Positions 6,518 through 6,589 of a DNA stretch of 6,589 bases are shown here, in pieces; the first letter of the stretch is position 1, and each line of letters starts with the position of its first letter. Origin of the DNA: Verrucomicrobia bacterium UBA2460 (GTDB lineage: Bacteria > Verrucomicrobiota > Verrucomicrobiia > Methylacidiphilales > Verrucolacustridaceae); the NCBI GenBank assembly GCA_002342345.1, contig DDPU01000080.1:27649-34237 (forward strand), in the 5' to 3' direction. The notes beneath the pieces are model-generated. The model saw nothing but the letters and a program-made list of their open reading frames with translations, had not been told where the DNA came from and ran no database searches. The position numbers and the translations under genes were made by a program.

Positions 6518-6589
6518 CTAAAGGGCGAGAAAATTCCGGAGAAGATCCTTCCCTTCCCGGCTGAGAATCGATTCCGGGTGGAACTGGAC
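6518..6589 (-). CDS. C-terminal end of glutamine amidotransferase, TrpG/PabA type (partial)
   Basis: The last 23 codons and TAG stop of a gene entering from the right edge on the minus strand. The translation reads VQFHPESIL followed by SREGKDLLRNFLAL. HPES supplies the His and Glu of the class I amidotransferase Cys-His-Glu triad. VQFHPES followed by I-L-(x)3-G-(x)2-L-(x)2-N-F-L is characteristic of the small subunit of anthranilate synthase (TrpG) or aminodeoxychorismate synthase (PabA), which passes glutamine-derived ammonia to the chorismate-binding subunit. This end alone cannot separate TrpG from PabA. Other class I amidotransferases (CarA, GuaA) have different C-terminal contexts and are less likely. 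It is convergent with the preceding gene, with only 8 bases between the stops and no clear terminator in the gap. Confidence 0.85.
   Translation of the reverse strand, partial: VQFHPESILSREGKDLLRNFLAL

Overview
This is a GC-rich, gene-dense bacterial chromosomal window with no mobile elements, CRISPR arrays or RNA genes that I can see. A member of the Verrucomicrobiota or the wider PVC group is my best guess. The reasons are the dimeric (eukaryote/archaeal-like) glycyl-tRNA synthetase with an N-terminal MEKIVALCKRRGFIF block, an adjacent AsmA-like envelope protein with one N-terminal membrane anchor, and a protein joining a kinase-like region to a sulfatase-modifying-factor (SUMF1/FGE)-like domain, a combination common in PVC genomes. 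This placement is inference, not proof.

Layout: (1) Bases 68-2461, minus strand: a 797-residue membrane-anchored AsmA-like protein, probably an envelope or lipid-transport/assembly factor. (2) Bases 2462-2509: a 48-base spacer between two divergent starts, which must hold both 5' regions. (3) Bases 2510-3880, plus: complete class II glycine-tRNA ligase. (4) Bases 3888-4577, plus: complete LarB, the pyridinium carboxylase/hydrolase of nickel-pincer nucleotide cofactor synthesis, only 7 bases after glyQS. Its GAGG ribosome-binding site overlaps the glyQS stop codon, so the two are probably co-transcribed and translationally coupled. (5) Bases 4578-4664: a pyrimidine-rich spacer. (6) Bases 4665-6509, plus, GTG start: a 614-residue protein with a receiver-like domain, a degenerate kinase-like region, a basic helix, one transmembrane segment and a SUMF1-like domain that lacks the catalytic cysteines. 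(7) Bases 6518-6589, minus: the last 23 codons of a TrpG/PabA-type glutamine amidotransferase running off the right edge, convergent with the previous gene.

The plus-strand block glyQS-larB-(receiver/pseudokinase/SUMF1 gene) could be one transcript, bounded on both sides by minus-strand genes. There is no obvious pathway link between glycine charging, nickel-pincer cofactor synthesis and the putative sensor or scaffold. The most notable item is the multidomain protein, in which all three recognisable domains look catalytically altered. That suggests a transmembrane binding or scaffolding role rather than an enzyme.
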